DNA from: Planctomycetota bacterium
GTDB lineage: Bacteria > Planctomycetota > Uabimicrobiia > Uabimicrobiales > Uabimicrobiaceae
NCBI GenBank assembly: GCA_029260735.1
Contig: JAJDCR010000020.1
Coordinates: forward strand, 62,001 to 126,000
Length of the DNA: 64,000 nt
Direction of reading: 5' to 3'
Under the pieces are notes generated by a model. It was not told the DNA's origin and made no database searches. It saw nothing but the letters and a program-made list of their open reading frames with translations. Positions 32,944-42,769 of this stretch are shown here, piece by piece; the first letter of the stretch is position 1; each line of letters begins with the position of its first letter. The position numbers and the translations under genes are program-made.

Positions 32944-34331
32944 AGGGATTGTCCTTGAGTAAGAGCTTGTCGAAAATCAATTTTTCGTGGCAAAGAGTGA
33001 GTAAACTTGGAAATACTCCCTGCTCCCATGCAAAGAATGACATCATTGGGTTGCCATCTCATTTGCACAAATTCTACAATATTCTCAAACTGTGCAATAT
33101 AGCGGGCAGAAACATTCTCTGCTCTAATTCTAGAAACTAAATCAGCACTGCTTACCCGCTGCCGATCTTCTTCGGTGTCACGGGCATAATAAATATCTGT
33201 TACAATAACTTCATCGGCTTCGCCAAAAGACAGTCCAAAATCATCCAATAAATGATAGGTTCGGCTCGCTTGATGAGGTTGGAAAATAGCCCAGATTCGA
33301 GATTCTGGATAACGTTCGCGAGTGCTGCTCAAAACAGCTTTGATCTCTGTCGGATGATGGGCATAGTCATCAATAATTGTAACGGGATCTGAAAGGACGA
33401 TATCAAAACGTCTTTTGGCTCCCTTATACTCAGCAACCGCTTTTTTAACGGCATCTCTGTTTACCTTTAAGTGATCACAAAGAGCTATTACTGATAAACA
33501 GTTGGCTATATTGTGCTCTCCCGCTAAAGCTGTCTCAAATTCACCATAGTGCTGGCCTTCTTTTTTTACAATGAAGCGACTTTTGTAGGTTTCTTTTCCT
33601 AGGATGTCTACTTGCCATTGAGCTTCTGGATCAGAAAGACTGTATGTTATAATATTTGCCTGAGTTTGATAGCGAATCATTGGTTTAACTTTGCTTTCGA
33701 CAACTAATACCCCATCGCTAGGGACGAGTGCAGAAAATTCGGCAAAAGTTTCTTGGATTTGTTCAAAACTATCATAGTAGTCTAAATGATCTAGCTCAAC
33801 GTTGGTGATGATGGCATTTTTAGGAGTTAAATGAAGAAAAGACTTTTTATATTCACAAGCTTCTGCCACAAAGTAACGTCCATCTCCTCGTCTTCCGTTG
33901 CCTTGTAGTTGAGGAACATCTCCACCAATGACAAAAGAAGGATCTTCTTCTGCTAGGCTGAGAGCATAAGCTAGTAAGCCCGATGTTGTTGTTTTACCAT
34001 GAGTTCCGGTTACAGCTAAGCCTGTCTTTTGTGACATTAGCCATCCTAAGAGCTCAGAGTAAAGAAGAATATGAAGGCCTCGTTTTTTCGCTGCCTCAAT
34101 CTCTGGATTATTTTCCATGATGGCTGCTGATGCGACAACTGTATCTGTATAAGCACTTAAATTTGCCTCTCCATGACCTCGGCAAATAGTTGCACCATTT
34201 AGATAAAGTCTACGAGAAAGGCTTCCCGGTGAGAGATCAGATCCTGATACCCGGTAGCCTGATGAAAGGAGAATTTGGGCGGCAGCGCTGGTTCCAACGC
34301 CTTCAATGCCGACAAAGTGAAAATTTTGCAT
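32940..34331 (-). CDS. murC: UDP-N-acetylmuramate--L-alanine ligase
   Basis: 463 residues. GIEGVGTSAAAQ is the N-terminal UDP-binding loop (slightly divergent from GIGGIGMSG). TGTHGKTTTS is the Mur-ligase ATP site, NVELDHLDYYDS carries metal and substrate residues, and DDYAHHPTEIKA is diagnostic for MurC. It adds L-alanine to UDP-MurNAc in the cytosol. AAGGGAG is nine bases before the ATG. It follows the ftsW-murG fusion by 51 bp and overlaps murB by four bases. Confidence 0.95.
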   Translation of the reverse strand: MQNFHFVGIEGVGTSAAAQILLSSGYRVSGSDLSPGSLSRRLYLNGATICRGHGEANLSAYTDTVVASAAIMENNPEIEAAKKRGLHILLYSELLGWLMSQKTGLAVTGTHGKTTTSGLLAYALSLAEEDPSFVIGGDVPQLQGNGRRGDGRYFVAEACEYKKSFLHLTPKNAIITNVELDHLDYYDSFEQIQETFAEFSALVPSDGVLVVESKVKPMIRYQTQANIITYSLSDPEAQWQVDILGKETYKSRFIVKKEGQHYGEFETALAGEHNIANCLSVIALCDHLKVNRDAVKKAVAEYKGAKRRFDIVLSDPVTIIDDYAHHPTEIKAVLSSTRERYPESRIWAIFQPHQASRTYHLLDDFGLSFGEADEVIVTDIYYARDTEEDRQRVSSADLVSRIRAENVSARYIAQFENIVEFVQMRWQPNDVILCMGAGSISKFTHSLPRKIDFRQALTQGQSL

Positions 34332-34382
34332 ATCTTGAACTCCCTTATAAAGGTATCTATAAGTACTAATATCTCAACCGAG

Positions 34383-36677
34383 TTAAGCCTGGAGAGGCTT
34401 GGGTAGCTTGTTAGAGCTTTTTTTGACAATCAAGGCCTGGTTTTTTTTTTCGTCTTGCTTCAGTAAATTAAATATATGGCGAACTATTTTAAAAGCAGCT
34501 TGGGGCTCTCCCATAGACTTAGCTTTTACAATCATTTTGTCTATTTTCTGAGGGCTTTTTAATAAATCAGAAATATGATTTGCCAATTTCTCTGGAGAAA
34601 GCTCCTTTTCGAGAAGAACAATCGCTGCTCCTCTTCTTTCTAATTTTTGTGCATTTGCTTCTTGGTGACCATCAGCAGAGCGAGCAAAAGGTATTATGAT
34701 AGATGGTAAACCCAAAGCTGTTATTTCGGCCAAAGTACTACCACCAGCTCGACAAATCACAAAGTGGCTCTGTTTATAAAGCTCTTCAATGTTATGATGA
34801 AAAGGAAAAACATGGGCCGTAAATTCGTATTTTTGGTAGTCCTTTTGCATTTGTAGAAAATCATGTTCTCCTGTAATATGAAGAAAACGGAGATCATTGC
34901 AGACATCTTTTAGGAGAGGCAATGTTGAGCTCACCAGATTATTGATACAACCTGCTCCTTGGCTTCCTCCCATGATTAAAATAGTAAATGGTTTAGGCAA
35001 AGAAGTTTGAGGAGGCTTTAACTCTTCTCGGATAGGTACTCCCAAAGGAACAACTTTATTCCGAGCGATTTGTTCGACTAAATGAGGAGTATAAACCGCT
35101 TCACTCCAGCTAGAAAGTTTTCGAACTACCTTTCCAGGGATAGCATTGCTTTCTAAAAGAACCAAAGGAACTCCCCTCATCTTTGCTAATAAACCTGCCG
35201 AAAAGGAACCATATCCTCCTAGTCCTATTACCATATCAGGCTTTAATCGATGAAATAACTTTGCCGTTTTGATTAAGCTTGTTAAAAATCTCCAAGAAAA
35301 TTCAGGGTACTGTTTTTTACTTTGAGGAAAAGAGCGCATTGGATTTATTTCCCAAGCAAAATCATTTTTCTTCATAACAGCTAAATCGACAGGTTTACCT
35401 GGAACTTGGAAGTAGACTTGGCTTCGAGGACTTTGTTTCTGAATTTCTTTGGCTAAACAAATACCTGGAATTAAATGTCCTCCTGTTCCTCCTCCTGCAA
35501 CAAGAAAGGTAAATTTCTTTTCTGAAGAAGTCATGACAGGAATTTCCTCTTTAGATTCTTTAGGAGTTATGTCTTGACAATTTCCTGCAATATTTAAAAG
35601 TAATCCCACTCCCATCATTGTGAAGAGTAGTCCCGTTCCCCCAAAACTGATAAAAGGTAAAGATATTCCTTTTGCTGGGACACTTTGAGTGACCACAGCG
35701 ATATTAAAAGTTGCTTGCAAACCAATCGTGAATGTAATGCCTAGAGCAAGAATTCGGGCAAAGTTATCAGGAGCATACTTTACCACTTTTAAGCCGTAGT
35801 ATAGAAGGCTAATGAATAGGACTAATATCAATGAAGTCCCTAAAAATCCTAACTCTTCCCCTACAATCGAAAAAATAAAATCGGTACTCTCTTCGCTTAG
35901 AAAAAATAGTTTTTGTTGGCTCCAACCTAAACCGACTCCAAACTTGCCGCCTGTTCCTATGGCAATCAATGATTGTCGTATTTGGTATCCCTTCCCTAAT
36001 GGATCAAGCTCTGGATTTAAGAACACATCAATTCTTTGTTTGATGTGATTAAATTTAAAAAATGCTAATATAAAAACAACGGGTAAGCTAGCGAAACAAA
36101 TCGGAACTAAATGTTGCCAACGAATACCAGCGACGAGCAACAATGTAATGGAAACAACAAAAATAAAGCAACAAGTGCCAAAGTCAGGTTCTAACAAAAT
36201 TAAAAAACAGGCCAAGGAAATTAGGCTAAAAATCGGTAAAAATCCGGCGTAAAAGTGTTTGAGCTTGTGGTGGTTGCGATGGGCATAAGTGGCTACCAGT
36301 ATCACCGCAGCTAATTTCATCATATCGGAAGGCTGTCCTCCAAAGCCAGCAAAGCGAATCCAACGACGAGCACCATTGTACTTGGTTCCAATTCCTGGAA
36401 TGAGCACTAAAGCTAAGAGAAGGAGAGTGCCTCCAAAAATCCAGTATCCATAGCGTTCCAACAAACGGTAAGGCATGTCCATGCAAGCAATCATCATCGC
36501 CATAGCTAAAAGACACCACATAACTTGCTTCTTAATAAAGAAGTAAGCATTATCGGTACTTTGATCCATTTGAGCAACAATGGCACTCGTGGAGTAAACC
36601 ATTACCAAGCCAATGGAAACGAGTATTAAGACAATGGCAAGAATAGATTTTTGTAAATACTGGGCATTGGGATTCAT
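34383..36677 (-). CDS. ftsW-murG: FtsW-MurG fusion protein
   Basis: 764 residues in one uninterrupted frame. Residues 1 to about 365 are FtsW: ten hydrophobic segments, GARRWIR, EPDFGT, YQIRQSLIAIGTGG and ISFGGTGLL are SEDS glycosyltransferase motifs. After a 15-residue linker, MurG begins at residue 382 (GGGTGGHLIPG) and continues with IGLGGYGS, MGGSQGA and CRAGGSTLAEI. It reaches a normal end. FtsW polymerises lipid II at the septum and MurG makes lipid II on the inner leaflet, so the fusion ties the two steps together. An internal ATG at 35534 has GAGGAA upstream, so free MurG might also be made. The ATG at 36677 is chosen, with AGGTAG upstream. Confidence 0.92.
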   Translation of the reverse strand: MNPNAQYLQKSILAIVLILVSIGLVMVYSTSAIVAQMDQSTDNAYFFIKKQVMWCLLAMAMMIACMDMPYRLLERYGYWIFGGTLLLLALVLIPGIGTKYNGARRWIRFAGFGGQPSDMMKLAAVILVATYAHRNHHKLKHFYAGFLPIFSLISLACFLILLEPDFGTCCFIFVVSITLLLVAGIRWQHLVPICFASLPVVFILAFFKFNHIKQRIDVFLNPELDPLGKGYQIRQSLIAIGTGGKFGVGLGWSQQKLFFLSEESTDFIFSIVGEELGFLGTSLILVLFISLLYYGLKVVKYAPDNFARILALGITFTIGLQATFNIAVVTQSVPAKGISLPFISFGGTGLLFTMMGVGLLLNIAGNCQDITPKESKEEIPVMTSSEKKFTFLVAGGGTGGHLIPGICLAKEIQKQSPRSQVYFQVPGKPVDLAVMKKNDFAWEINPMRSFPQSKKQYPEFSWRFLTSLIKTAKLFHRLKPDMVIGLGGYGSFSAGLLAKMRGVPLVLLESNAIPGKVVRKLSSWSEAVYTPHLVEQIARNKVVPLGVPIREELKPPQTSLPKPFTILIMGGSQGAGCINNLVSSTLPLLKDVCNDLRFLHITGEHDFLQMQKDYQKYEFTAHVFPFHHNIEELYKQSHFVICRAGGSTLAEITALGLPSIIIPFARSADGHQEANAQKLERRGAAIVLLEKELSPEKLANHISDLLKSPQKIDKMIVKAKSMGEPQAAFKIVRHIFNLLKQDEKKNQALIVKKSSNKLPKPLQA

Positions 36678-36684
36678 AGCCAAA

Positions 36685-37794
36685 CTACCTGATTTTTAAG
36701 GTTGCAATGGCAAAAATTGCCAAAAGGACTTCTATAATCCAGAAACGAATGGTCACTTTAGTTTCATCCCATCCCCCCAAGCGGAAATGGTAATGGATGG
36801 GAGCACAACGAAAAATTCTTTTCCCAGTTAACTTAAAAGAACCCACTTGTAAAATTACTGAGAGGGCTTCGATAACAAAGATACCGCCGACAAAAAAGAG
36901 GAGAAGTTCTTGGCGCAAAGCTACTGCTACATAACCCAAGAAACCACCAAGCATAAGAGCTCCACAATCTCCCATGAAAACACTGGCAGGAAAGCAGTTG
37001 TACCATAAGTAAGCCAAACCAGCTCCGACCATTGCAAAGCAACAAATGGCCAGTTCACCACCTCCGGGGATGTAGGCCACCGAAAGATAGGTCGCAAAAT
37101 CTTTTCGTCCGACAATATAGGCAATAACAGTGAAAGCGGTACTTACTATAATCGCACAACCAATTGCTAGTCCATCCATTCCATCTGTTAGGTTGACAGC
37201 ATTCGAGCATCCTATTATCACGACTGTGGCAAATATCATAAAAAGAGCACCACCACCCAAAGCTAAGCTGATTTTCCAATCTCGGAAAAAAGGAAAGTAC
37301 AAGTAGGTTAACTCAGGATTATTACGAACTGTTCTCCAGAGAGCAACTGCTAAAGAAACAGATACGATTAGCATCAAGGCCGTTTTATTCTTGCTACTCA
37401 ACCCTTTTTCTTGGGTGCTTGCTTTGACTAAGTCGTCTAAAAAACCCACTAAACTGAAGCCCACAGTCGCCAGAATAGCCCAAAGGACATAACGGTTATC
37501 TAATCGAGCCCATAGTAAGACAGAAATAAGAAAAGAAAACATAATCATAATTCCCCCCATAGTAGGGGTATTCTTTTTCTTAGCTCCATCTTGCCGAAGA
37601 GCTTCTACATCTACTTTTTCGGTGTCTTCTATAAACTGTAGTTTAGAAAGCCAACGGATAAAGTAAGGTCCCGTAATTAATCCTATGAAGAAAGCTGTAA
37701 AGCCAGCCATTGCTCCTCGTAGAGTAGTTTGCTGTGTCCCTTCTAAAAAAGAGGGAGGCGAATCTATAAACTGAAAGAAAAAATAGTACCACAT
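36685..37794 (-). CDS. mraY: Phospho-N-acetylmuramoyl-pentapeptide transferase
   Basis: 369 residues with ten hydrophobic segments. KKKNTPTMGG and the following DDLVK carry the Mg and UDP contacts. NAVNLTDGMDGLA is the diagnostic catalytic loop, and FMGDCGALMLGG and IHYHFRLGGWDETKV complete the active site. It forms lipid I from UDP-MurNAc-pentapeptide and undecaprenyl phosphate. The gene sits between murF and the ftsW-murG fusion with an eight-base gap to the latter; murD, which usually follows mraY, is absent. Confidence 0.95.
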   Translation of the reverse strand: MWYYFFFQFIDSPPSFLEGTQQTTLRGAMAGFTAFFIGLITGPYFIRWLSKLQFIEDTEKVDVEALRQDGAKKKNTPTMGGIMIMFSFLISVLLWARLDNRYVLWAILATVGFSLVGFLDDLVKASTQEKGLSSKNKTALMLIVSVSLAVALWRTVRNNPELTYLYFPFFRDWKISLALGGGALFMIFATVVIIGCSNAVNLTDGMDGLAIGCAIIVSTAFTVIAYIVGRKDFATYLSVAYIPGGGELAICCFAMVGAGLAYLWYNCFPASVFMGDCGALMLGGFLGYVAVALRQELLLFFVGGIFVIEALSVILQVGSFKLTGKRIFRCAPIHYHFRLGGWDETKVTIRFWIIEVLLAIFAIATLKIR

Positions 37795-37834
37795 GGGTGA
37801 GAATTACCTTATTAATGACAACCATAAAACGTAT

Positions 37835-39259
37835 TTAAGTGCTTTGGTAGCCTTTACTCAAAAAAGGAACGTCTATTTCGTTTTCTAATTCTTCTTTAAT
37901 TTCACTAATAATAGTCTCTAGTTCGATGCCACGGGATGCCTTTAGAAGGACTACATCTTCGGGACTTAAAAAGTCTTGTAAGGAAGAAAGAACTTTATGT
38001 TTACCTGGAAAACAGCGAACCTTACTTAAAGGCATTCCTGCATTTAGTGCTCCTGATGCAATTCCGTAAGCTTGTGAACCGACGACCCAAAGAGCATCTA
38101 ATGATTTTTGGGCAGCTACCTTTCCTACTTTTTCATGGAGCTCTTTGCTGTTCTCTCCCAGCTCAAGCATGGCTCCCAATATGGCAAGTTTTCTTTTTCC
38201 TGAATACTCCTCAAGAGTATCAAGGGCACTAATCATAGACTGTGGGTTTGCATTATAAGCATCATTAAGAATGCTTACAGCTCCTAGTTGTTTGACTTCC
38301 ATGCGCATAGGGGGTAGCGATAATGTTAGAAGTTGCTTTTGGATTTTCTCAATACTGACACCATGCTCCAAAGCTATAACCATTGCAACTAGTACGTTGT
38401 AAAGATTGTGCCGCCCTAGAATGGGAGCGACCCAACTTTTCTCAGCAAGCTTAAAATGTAGTTTTTCTTCTCGATACTTAATGTCTGTTGCCTGGTAGTC
38501 TGCTTTTTTCTTTATTCCGAAAGTTTTTACTCTACCGGAGAATTTTTGAGCAATTTCTCTACATCTAGGATCATCAGCATTGGTGATGAATAGTCCTCCA
38601 GGGGCAATACCTTCGATTACTTCTGCTTTTGCTTGAGAAACTCCATCTAGGTCACCAAAACCTTCCAGATGGCTTTCTGCAACACAGGTTAAAACAGCAA
38701 CCTCTGGCTGAATCAACCGAGACAAATAGCGAATTTCTCCAAAGGCGTTGGTTCCCATTTCAAAAACAGCCATCTCGTGTTTTGCCTCTAGCTTGAGAAT
38801 AGTCCAGGGCACCCCAATAAAGTTGTTAAAGCTTTTTTCTGATTTCAAAGTTTGGTATTGAGCGCTGAGTAAATGTGCCGTTATCTCTTTGCTTGTTGTT
38901 TTTCCTAAAGAGCCTGTAATTGCAATGCGAAAAGCAGGCATTTGTTCTCGGTAGAACTGCCCAATTTTTCCTAGTGCTAGCAAAGTATCTTCTACCAGAA
39001 GAAAAGGAAAATCATCAGGAAGCGACTGCTCCACTCTTGGGTCAGAGGCCAAGATAGCAGAGGCTCCTAATTCCACCGCTTTTGTGACAAAGCGATGTCC
39101 ATCCATTTTCTCTCCTTTGAGAGCAATAAAAAGGTTCCCCTGCTCTAAAGAGCGGGTATCAGAGCTAACCCCTTTAATCTCTCGGTTAGAGTAGTTTCTA
39201 TGGGTGCTTGCTTCGGTAACAAAAATAAGCTTTTCTAATGACAAAGTTAACATCTTCAC
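37835..39259 (-). CDS. murF: UDP-N-acetylmuramoyl-tripeptide--D-alanyl-D-alanine ligase
   Basis: 474 residues. GVSSDTRSLEQGNLFIAL is the N-terminal substrate domain, TGSLGKTTSKE the ATP loop, FEMGTNAFGEIRYL the MurF-specific metal region, and LNDAYNANPQSM is diagnostic for MurF. It adds D-Ala-D-Ala to the UDP-MurNAc tripeptide. The GTG at 39259 overlaps the murE stop (GTGA); an ATG two codons later is an alternative, with AGGAA serving either. Confidence 0.94.
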   Translation of the reverse strand: MKMLTLSLEKLIFVTEASTHRNYSNREIKGVSSDTRSLEQGNLFIALKGEKMDGHRFVTKAVELGASAILASDPRVEQSLPDDFPFLLVEDTLLALGKIGQFYREQMPAFRIAITGSLGKTTSKEITAHLLSAQYQTLKSEKSFNNFIGVPWTILKLEAKHEMAVFEMGTNAFGEIRYLSRLIQPEVAVLTCVAESHLEGFGDLDGVSQAKAEVIEGIAPGGLFITNADDPRCREIAQKFSGRVKTFGIKKKADYQATDIKYREEKLHFKLAEKSWVAPILGRHNLYNVLVAMVIALEHGVSIEKIQKQLLTLSLPPMRMEVKQLGAVSILNDAYNANPQSMISALDTLEEYSGKRKLAILGAMLELGENSKELHEKVGKVAAQKSLDALWVVGSQAYGIASGALNAGMPLSKVRCFPGKHKVLSSLQDFLSPEDVVLLKASRGIELETIISEIKEELENEIDVPFLSKGYQST

Positions 39260-40788
39260 ACTTTTCCTAAAGGGGATAATCTTGCCTGTCGTTTCTTTTT
39301 GAGAGATGTTCGAGCAACCTCACGATCATCAAAAGGTTTTGTGATGTCGCCAATAATCTGTCCTGTTTCATGTCCCTTGCCAGCGATTAAAACAGTATCT
39401 CCTGGTTGAGCTTCACGGATTGCTTTTTCAATGGCCTCTTCTCTGTCTAGACAAAGAGAATACTTTTGCTTAGAGGAAAAAGCAGAAGCAATTTTTTCGG
39501 CGATGTCTCGAGGATTTTCTTGACGAGGATTATCATTTGTAATCCAGCAAAAATCACTTTTTTCATTTGCGACCCTTCCCATTTGTGCTCTTTTTTCTTG
39601 GTCTCGGTTACCTCCGCAACCAAAAACTAAAAGAAGTCGATGAGGGCTAACTTGACGCAAACTAAGAAGTACTTTCTCTAAGGCATCTGCTGTATGAGCA
39701 AAGTCTACGATAACACGAAACTCTTGTCCCTCTTCAATACTCTCCATTCTTCCTGGTATCTGGGTTAATCTTTCGATACCAGTTTTGATTTTGTCTAAAG
39801 AGATTCCCTCAGACAAGGCGCAAGCTGCTGCTGCTAAGCAATTCTCAATATTATGTTCTCCTGGCAAAGAGCAGATAATTTCTGTGCTTCCCATAGGGGT
39901 ATCTAAATCAAAAATATATTTTTGATCCAAAATTCGAATATTGATAGCTCGAATATCTGCTTTAGCCCAACCTTCTCTTGATTCAACCCCATAGAACAAT
40001 TTTCCTGCGAGGGTTTGACTAGAGAAATAGTTGGCGACAGGGTCACAAGCATTTATAACAGCAGTTCCCTGACTAGATAGGGAATGAAATAGTTTTGCTT
40101 TCGTATTGCGATAAGACTCAAAGGTTTTATGATAATCAAGATGCTCGTGGCTCATATTCGTTAAAATAGCTGTATTAAACTCAATGCCGTCTGTTCTATG
40201 TTGAGCCAGTGCATGAGAAGATACTTCCATGACTAAGTCAGTTACACCATCCTCGACCATTTGGGCCATATAATTGTGTAAAGTAACCGGATCTGGGGTT
40301 GTTAGACTAGCAGGGATTTCTCGTCCGTTGTATTCGTAAGCAATTGTCCCCATTAATCCAGATGTTTTTTCTGCAGCATTCCAAATGGAGCGTAGATAGT
40401 AGCTTGTAGTTGTTTTCCCATTAGTTCCGGTAACTCCTACCATATTGAGTTTCTCAGCCGGATTGTGAAAGAGCAATGCCATTAATTGGCTTAAGGTCAA
40501 GCGAGCATTTTCTGTAATTCCCAGAACCTGTTTAGTTATTTCAACGGGTATTTTTTCTGTTATGATCGCTTTTGCTCCCCGAGCAATAGCATCTTTCATA
40601 TACCTAGCTTCGCGCTGAAGATCCCGAGTTTGTCCAAAATGACAACCGCAAACAGAGACGTAAAGACCACCAGGTTCAATTTTCCGAGAGTCAAAATGAA
40701 TATTAGAAATATTCAAGTTTCGGAAGTTGTGCCACTGAATTCCCGTGAAATGATTTCGTATTCTTTCGAGAGAAAGTGTTGGTATCAT
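39256..40788 (-). CDS. murE: UDP-N-acetylmuramoyl-L-alanyl-D-glutamate ligase for the third amino acid
   Basis: 510 residues. The N-terminal domain contains HFDSRKIEPGGLYVSV. TGTNGKTTTSYYL is the ATP loop, LTNMSHEHLDYH supplies metal and carbamoyl-region residues, and VDFAHTADALEKVL the central domain. DNPRQENPRDI is the stretch where meso-diaminopimelate-adding enzymes usually read DNPRxExP. This pattern favours diaminopimelate over lysine, giving a DAP-type peptidoglycan. It overlaps ftsI and murF by four bases each. Confidence 0.94.
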   Translation of the reverse strand: MIPTLSLERIRNHFTGIQWHNFRNLNISNIHFDSRKIEPGGLYVSVCGCHFGQTRDLQREARYMKDAIARGAKAIITEKIPVEITKQVLGITENARLTLSQLMALLFHNPAEKLNMVGVTGTNGKTTTSYYLRSIWNAAEKTSGLMGTIAYEYNGREIPASLTTPDPVTLHNYMAQMVEDGVTDLVMEVSSHALAQHRTDGIEFNTAILTNMSHEHLDYHKTFESYRNTKAKLFHSLSSQGTAVINACDPVANYFSSQTLAGKLFYGVESREGWAKADIRAINIRILDQKYIFDLDTPMGSTEIICSLPGEHNIENCLAAAACALSEGISLDKIKTGIERLTQIPGRMESIEEGQEFRVIVDFAHTADALEKVLLSLRQVSPHRLLLVFGCGGNRDQEKRAQMGRVANEKSDFCWITNDNPRQENPRDIAEKIASAFSSKQKYSLCLDREEAIEKAIREAQPGDTVLIAGKGHETGQIIGDITKPFDDREVARTSLKKKRQARLSPLGKV

Positions 40789-42485
40789 GGTCGTCCCCCT
40801 TTGATCAATACAGCCTGTCGCAAAATTTCAGCTACATAAGGAGCGGCTACAACACCGCCATAGGAAGATCCTACAGGTTCATCAACTGTAATAATACAGC
40901 AGTACATGGGTTTATAGTAAGGAGCAAACCCTACAAAAGATGCTACATGTTTGGAATGCGAGTACCTTCCGTCGACTATTTTTTGAGCTGTTCCCGTTTT
41001 ACCTCCGACGAAAGCACCTTTAATGTTAGCTCTTTTGGCAGTGCCTCTAACGACAACTTCTCGTAGAATGTTTCTCATTTCTTTGACAACATGCATCGGA
41101 AAAATTCTTACTAGGTTAGGAGGAAGATAGCGATGTTGTTCTTTTCCATCAGGATAGACAATTTTGCGAACGATATAAGGAGGACGATAGATGCCGTCTC
41201 CAACCAAAGTTGTAAAGGCTGAGACCAACTGCAAAGGAGTCATACTAATCTCGTGCCCCATTGGAATCGAAAGCATGGTGCTGGGAGTCCAATATTTGTG
41301 ATTTTTTAGGATTCCACTGGATTCTCCTGGAAGATAGATTTTACTTTTATTCCCTAATCCCAAGTGTTGAAGGTAAGTATGAAGTTTTTTTGCTCCGAAC
41401 ATTTCTCCTAGTTGAGCTGCTCCGATATTACTAGAGTAAATCAGAATTTCTGCCACCGTTAAATCTCCATAACGATGATGATCGTGTAAAGTTCGGCCTT
41501 TGATTCGGTAAGCTCCGTTATGGCAATTAATAATGGTTTTAGAGTGAACTAAGTTCTCTCCCATACAAGCTCCCGCAACAAGGGGCTTAACCACTGATCC
41601 TAGCTCATAAGAGTCGGTTATGGCGATATTACGCCAAGAGTTTTGGGGAGATTTTTGATAATGGTTAGAATCAAAGTTAGGTCGGGAAGTCATGGCTAAA
41701 ACTTCCCCTGTTTTAACAGATAATAAAATTGCAGATGCTTTTTTCGGGCGAAATTTTTCTACGGCTTTTTCCAGTTGTTGTTCTGCAATTTCTTGGAGTT
41801 CATAGTCCAAAGTAAGATAAATATCTGCTCCATTGACCGGAGGTATGCCAGGGGCTTCTGATCGATAAATGGCATAACGAGCTAGGCGTCCATCCACTAA
41901 TTGCCAAGTGTAGCCTGGTTGCCCTGAAAGCTCTTTTTGGAAGTTTGCTTCGATCCCTTCTAAACCTTTGTTTTCTAAACCAACAAAGCCTAAAACGTGA
42001 GCAGCAAATTTTCCTCCTGGATAGGCTCTTCTTGATTCTTTGCGAAATCCTATTCCACGAATGTCCAAAGCTTTAACTTTTTCGTATTGCTCTTCTGCTA
42101 ACTGGCGTTTAAGCCAAATGAATTTTCGATTTTTTCTTTTTAGTCGCGAAGACAAAAATGCACTTTTTTTGTCTAAAAGTAGGCTGAGTTGTTCGGCAAC
42201 TTCTTCTGGATTTTCAACTGCTTGAGGATTAGCGTAGCAAGAATAACCAGGAACAGAGATAGCAAGAATATTACCTTGTCTATCTTTGATGGTTCCTCGG
42301 TGGTTGGGCAAAATTTTCTTTTTCCACTGTTGCCCAAAGGCTTTCTTTTGATAATAGTCATGTTGGTGACATTGTAACCAATAAAGACGACCGATTAAGG
42401 CTAGCATACAAAACATTAAGACCCCTAGAGCTATGGGAGCTTTTTGTTGGATACTTTTTTCAAAAGTGTCTTCTGCGTAGGTCAT
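40785..42485 (-). CDS. ftsI: Septal peptidoglycan transpeptidase (PBP3/FtsI family)
   Basis: A 566-residue class B penicillin-binding protein. One membrane helix (about 18-36) is followed by the dimerisation domain (KDRQGNILAIS) and the transpeptidase domain with SVVK (nucleophile Ser297), YSSN and GGKTGTAQK. The sequence ends without PASTA domains. It cross-links septal peptidoglycan together with FtsW. The ATG at 42485 is eight bases after the ftsL-like stop, and the 3' end overlaps murE by four bases. SPMGHEISMTPLQL-type spacing before KTG is also typical. Confidence 0.93.
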   Translation of the reverse strand: MTYAEDTFEKSIQQKAPIALGVLMFCMLALIGRLYWLQCHQHDYYQKKAFGQQWKKKILPNHRGTIKDRQGNILAISVPGYSCYANPQAVENPEEVAEQLSLLLDKKSAFLSSRLKRKNRKFIWLKRQLAEEQYEKVKALDIRGIGFRKESRRAYPGGKFAAHVLGFVGLENKGLEGIEANFQKELSGQPGYTWQLVDGRLARYAIYRSEAPGIPPVNGADIYLTLDYELQEIAEQQLEKAVEKFRPKKASAILLSVKTGEVLAMTSRPNFDSNHYQKSPQNSWRNIAITDSYELGSVVKPLVAGACMGENLVHSKTIINCHNGAYRIKGRTLHDHHRYGDLTVAEILIYSSNIGAAQLGEMFGAKKLHTYLQHLGLGNKSKIYLPGESSGILKNHKYWTPSTMLSIPMGHEISMTPLQLVSAFTTLVGDGIYRPPYIVRKIVYPDGKEQHRYLPPNLVRIFPMHVVKEMRNILREVVVRGTAKRANIKGAFVGGKTGTAQKIVDGRYSHSKHVASFVGFAPYYKPMYCCIITVDEPVGSSYGGVVAAPYVAEILRQAVLIKGGRP

Positions 42486-42493
42486 AATTACAC

Positions 42494-42769
42494 CTATGGT
42501 TCTTTCGGTAACTCAAGCCAATCTTCTGGAGGAACTAAATCAAGTTGTAGTTCTTCGTTTTTTTTTATTAAAGCTATGGGGGATTGAAGAGCTATGCGCT
42601 TTGCTTGTAAACTTCGGCCTTCTTCTAGAAGCTTATCTTTCTCTTTTTCTAGCTGAGCAATTTCATATCCCAGTTGAAAAGATTCCATCCTGTTTTTGGC
42701 AATCCAAAAACTGGCCAATAAAAGTATGCTCATTAAAGTAGCAAAAGTAACAAACTCAGAACGCTTCAT
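42494..42769 (-). CDS. ftsL: FtsL-like small division protein
   Basis: 91 residues: a short basic N-terminus (MKRSEF), one membrane helix (VTFATLMSILLLASFWI) and a periplasmic leucine-rich coiled coil (LGYEIAQLEKEKDKLLEEG). This topology and its place between rsmH and ftsI identify FtsL, which bridges FtsQ to FtsW/FtsI; sequence conservation in this family is low. The ATG at 42769 overlaps the rsmH stop (ATGA) and has AAAGGAC seven bases upstream. A seven-residue longer reading starts inside rsmH and is rejected. Confidence 0.8.
   Translation of the reverse strand: MKRSEFVTFATLMSILLLASFWIAKNRMESFQLGYEIAQLEKEKDKLLEEGRSLQAKRIALQSPIALIKKNEELQLDLVPPEDWLELPKEP

Noticed and set aside
35500-35600. 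Possible frameshift artefact creating the ftsW-murG fusion
   Set aside because: Both halves are in one frame with complete motifs and no stop in the linker; kept as a real fusion but listed for re-reading.
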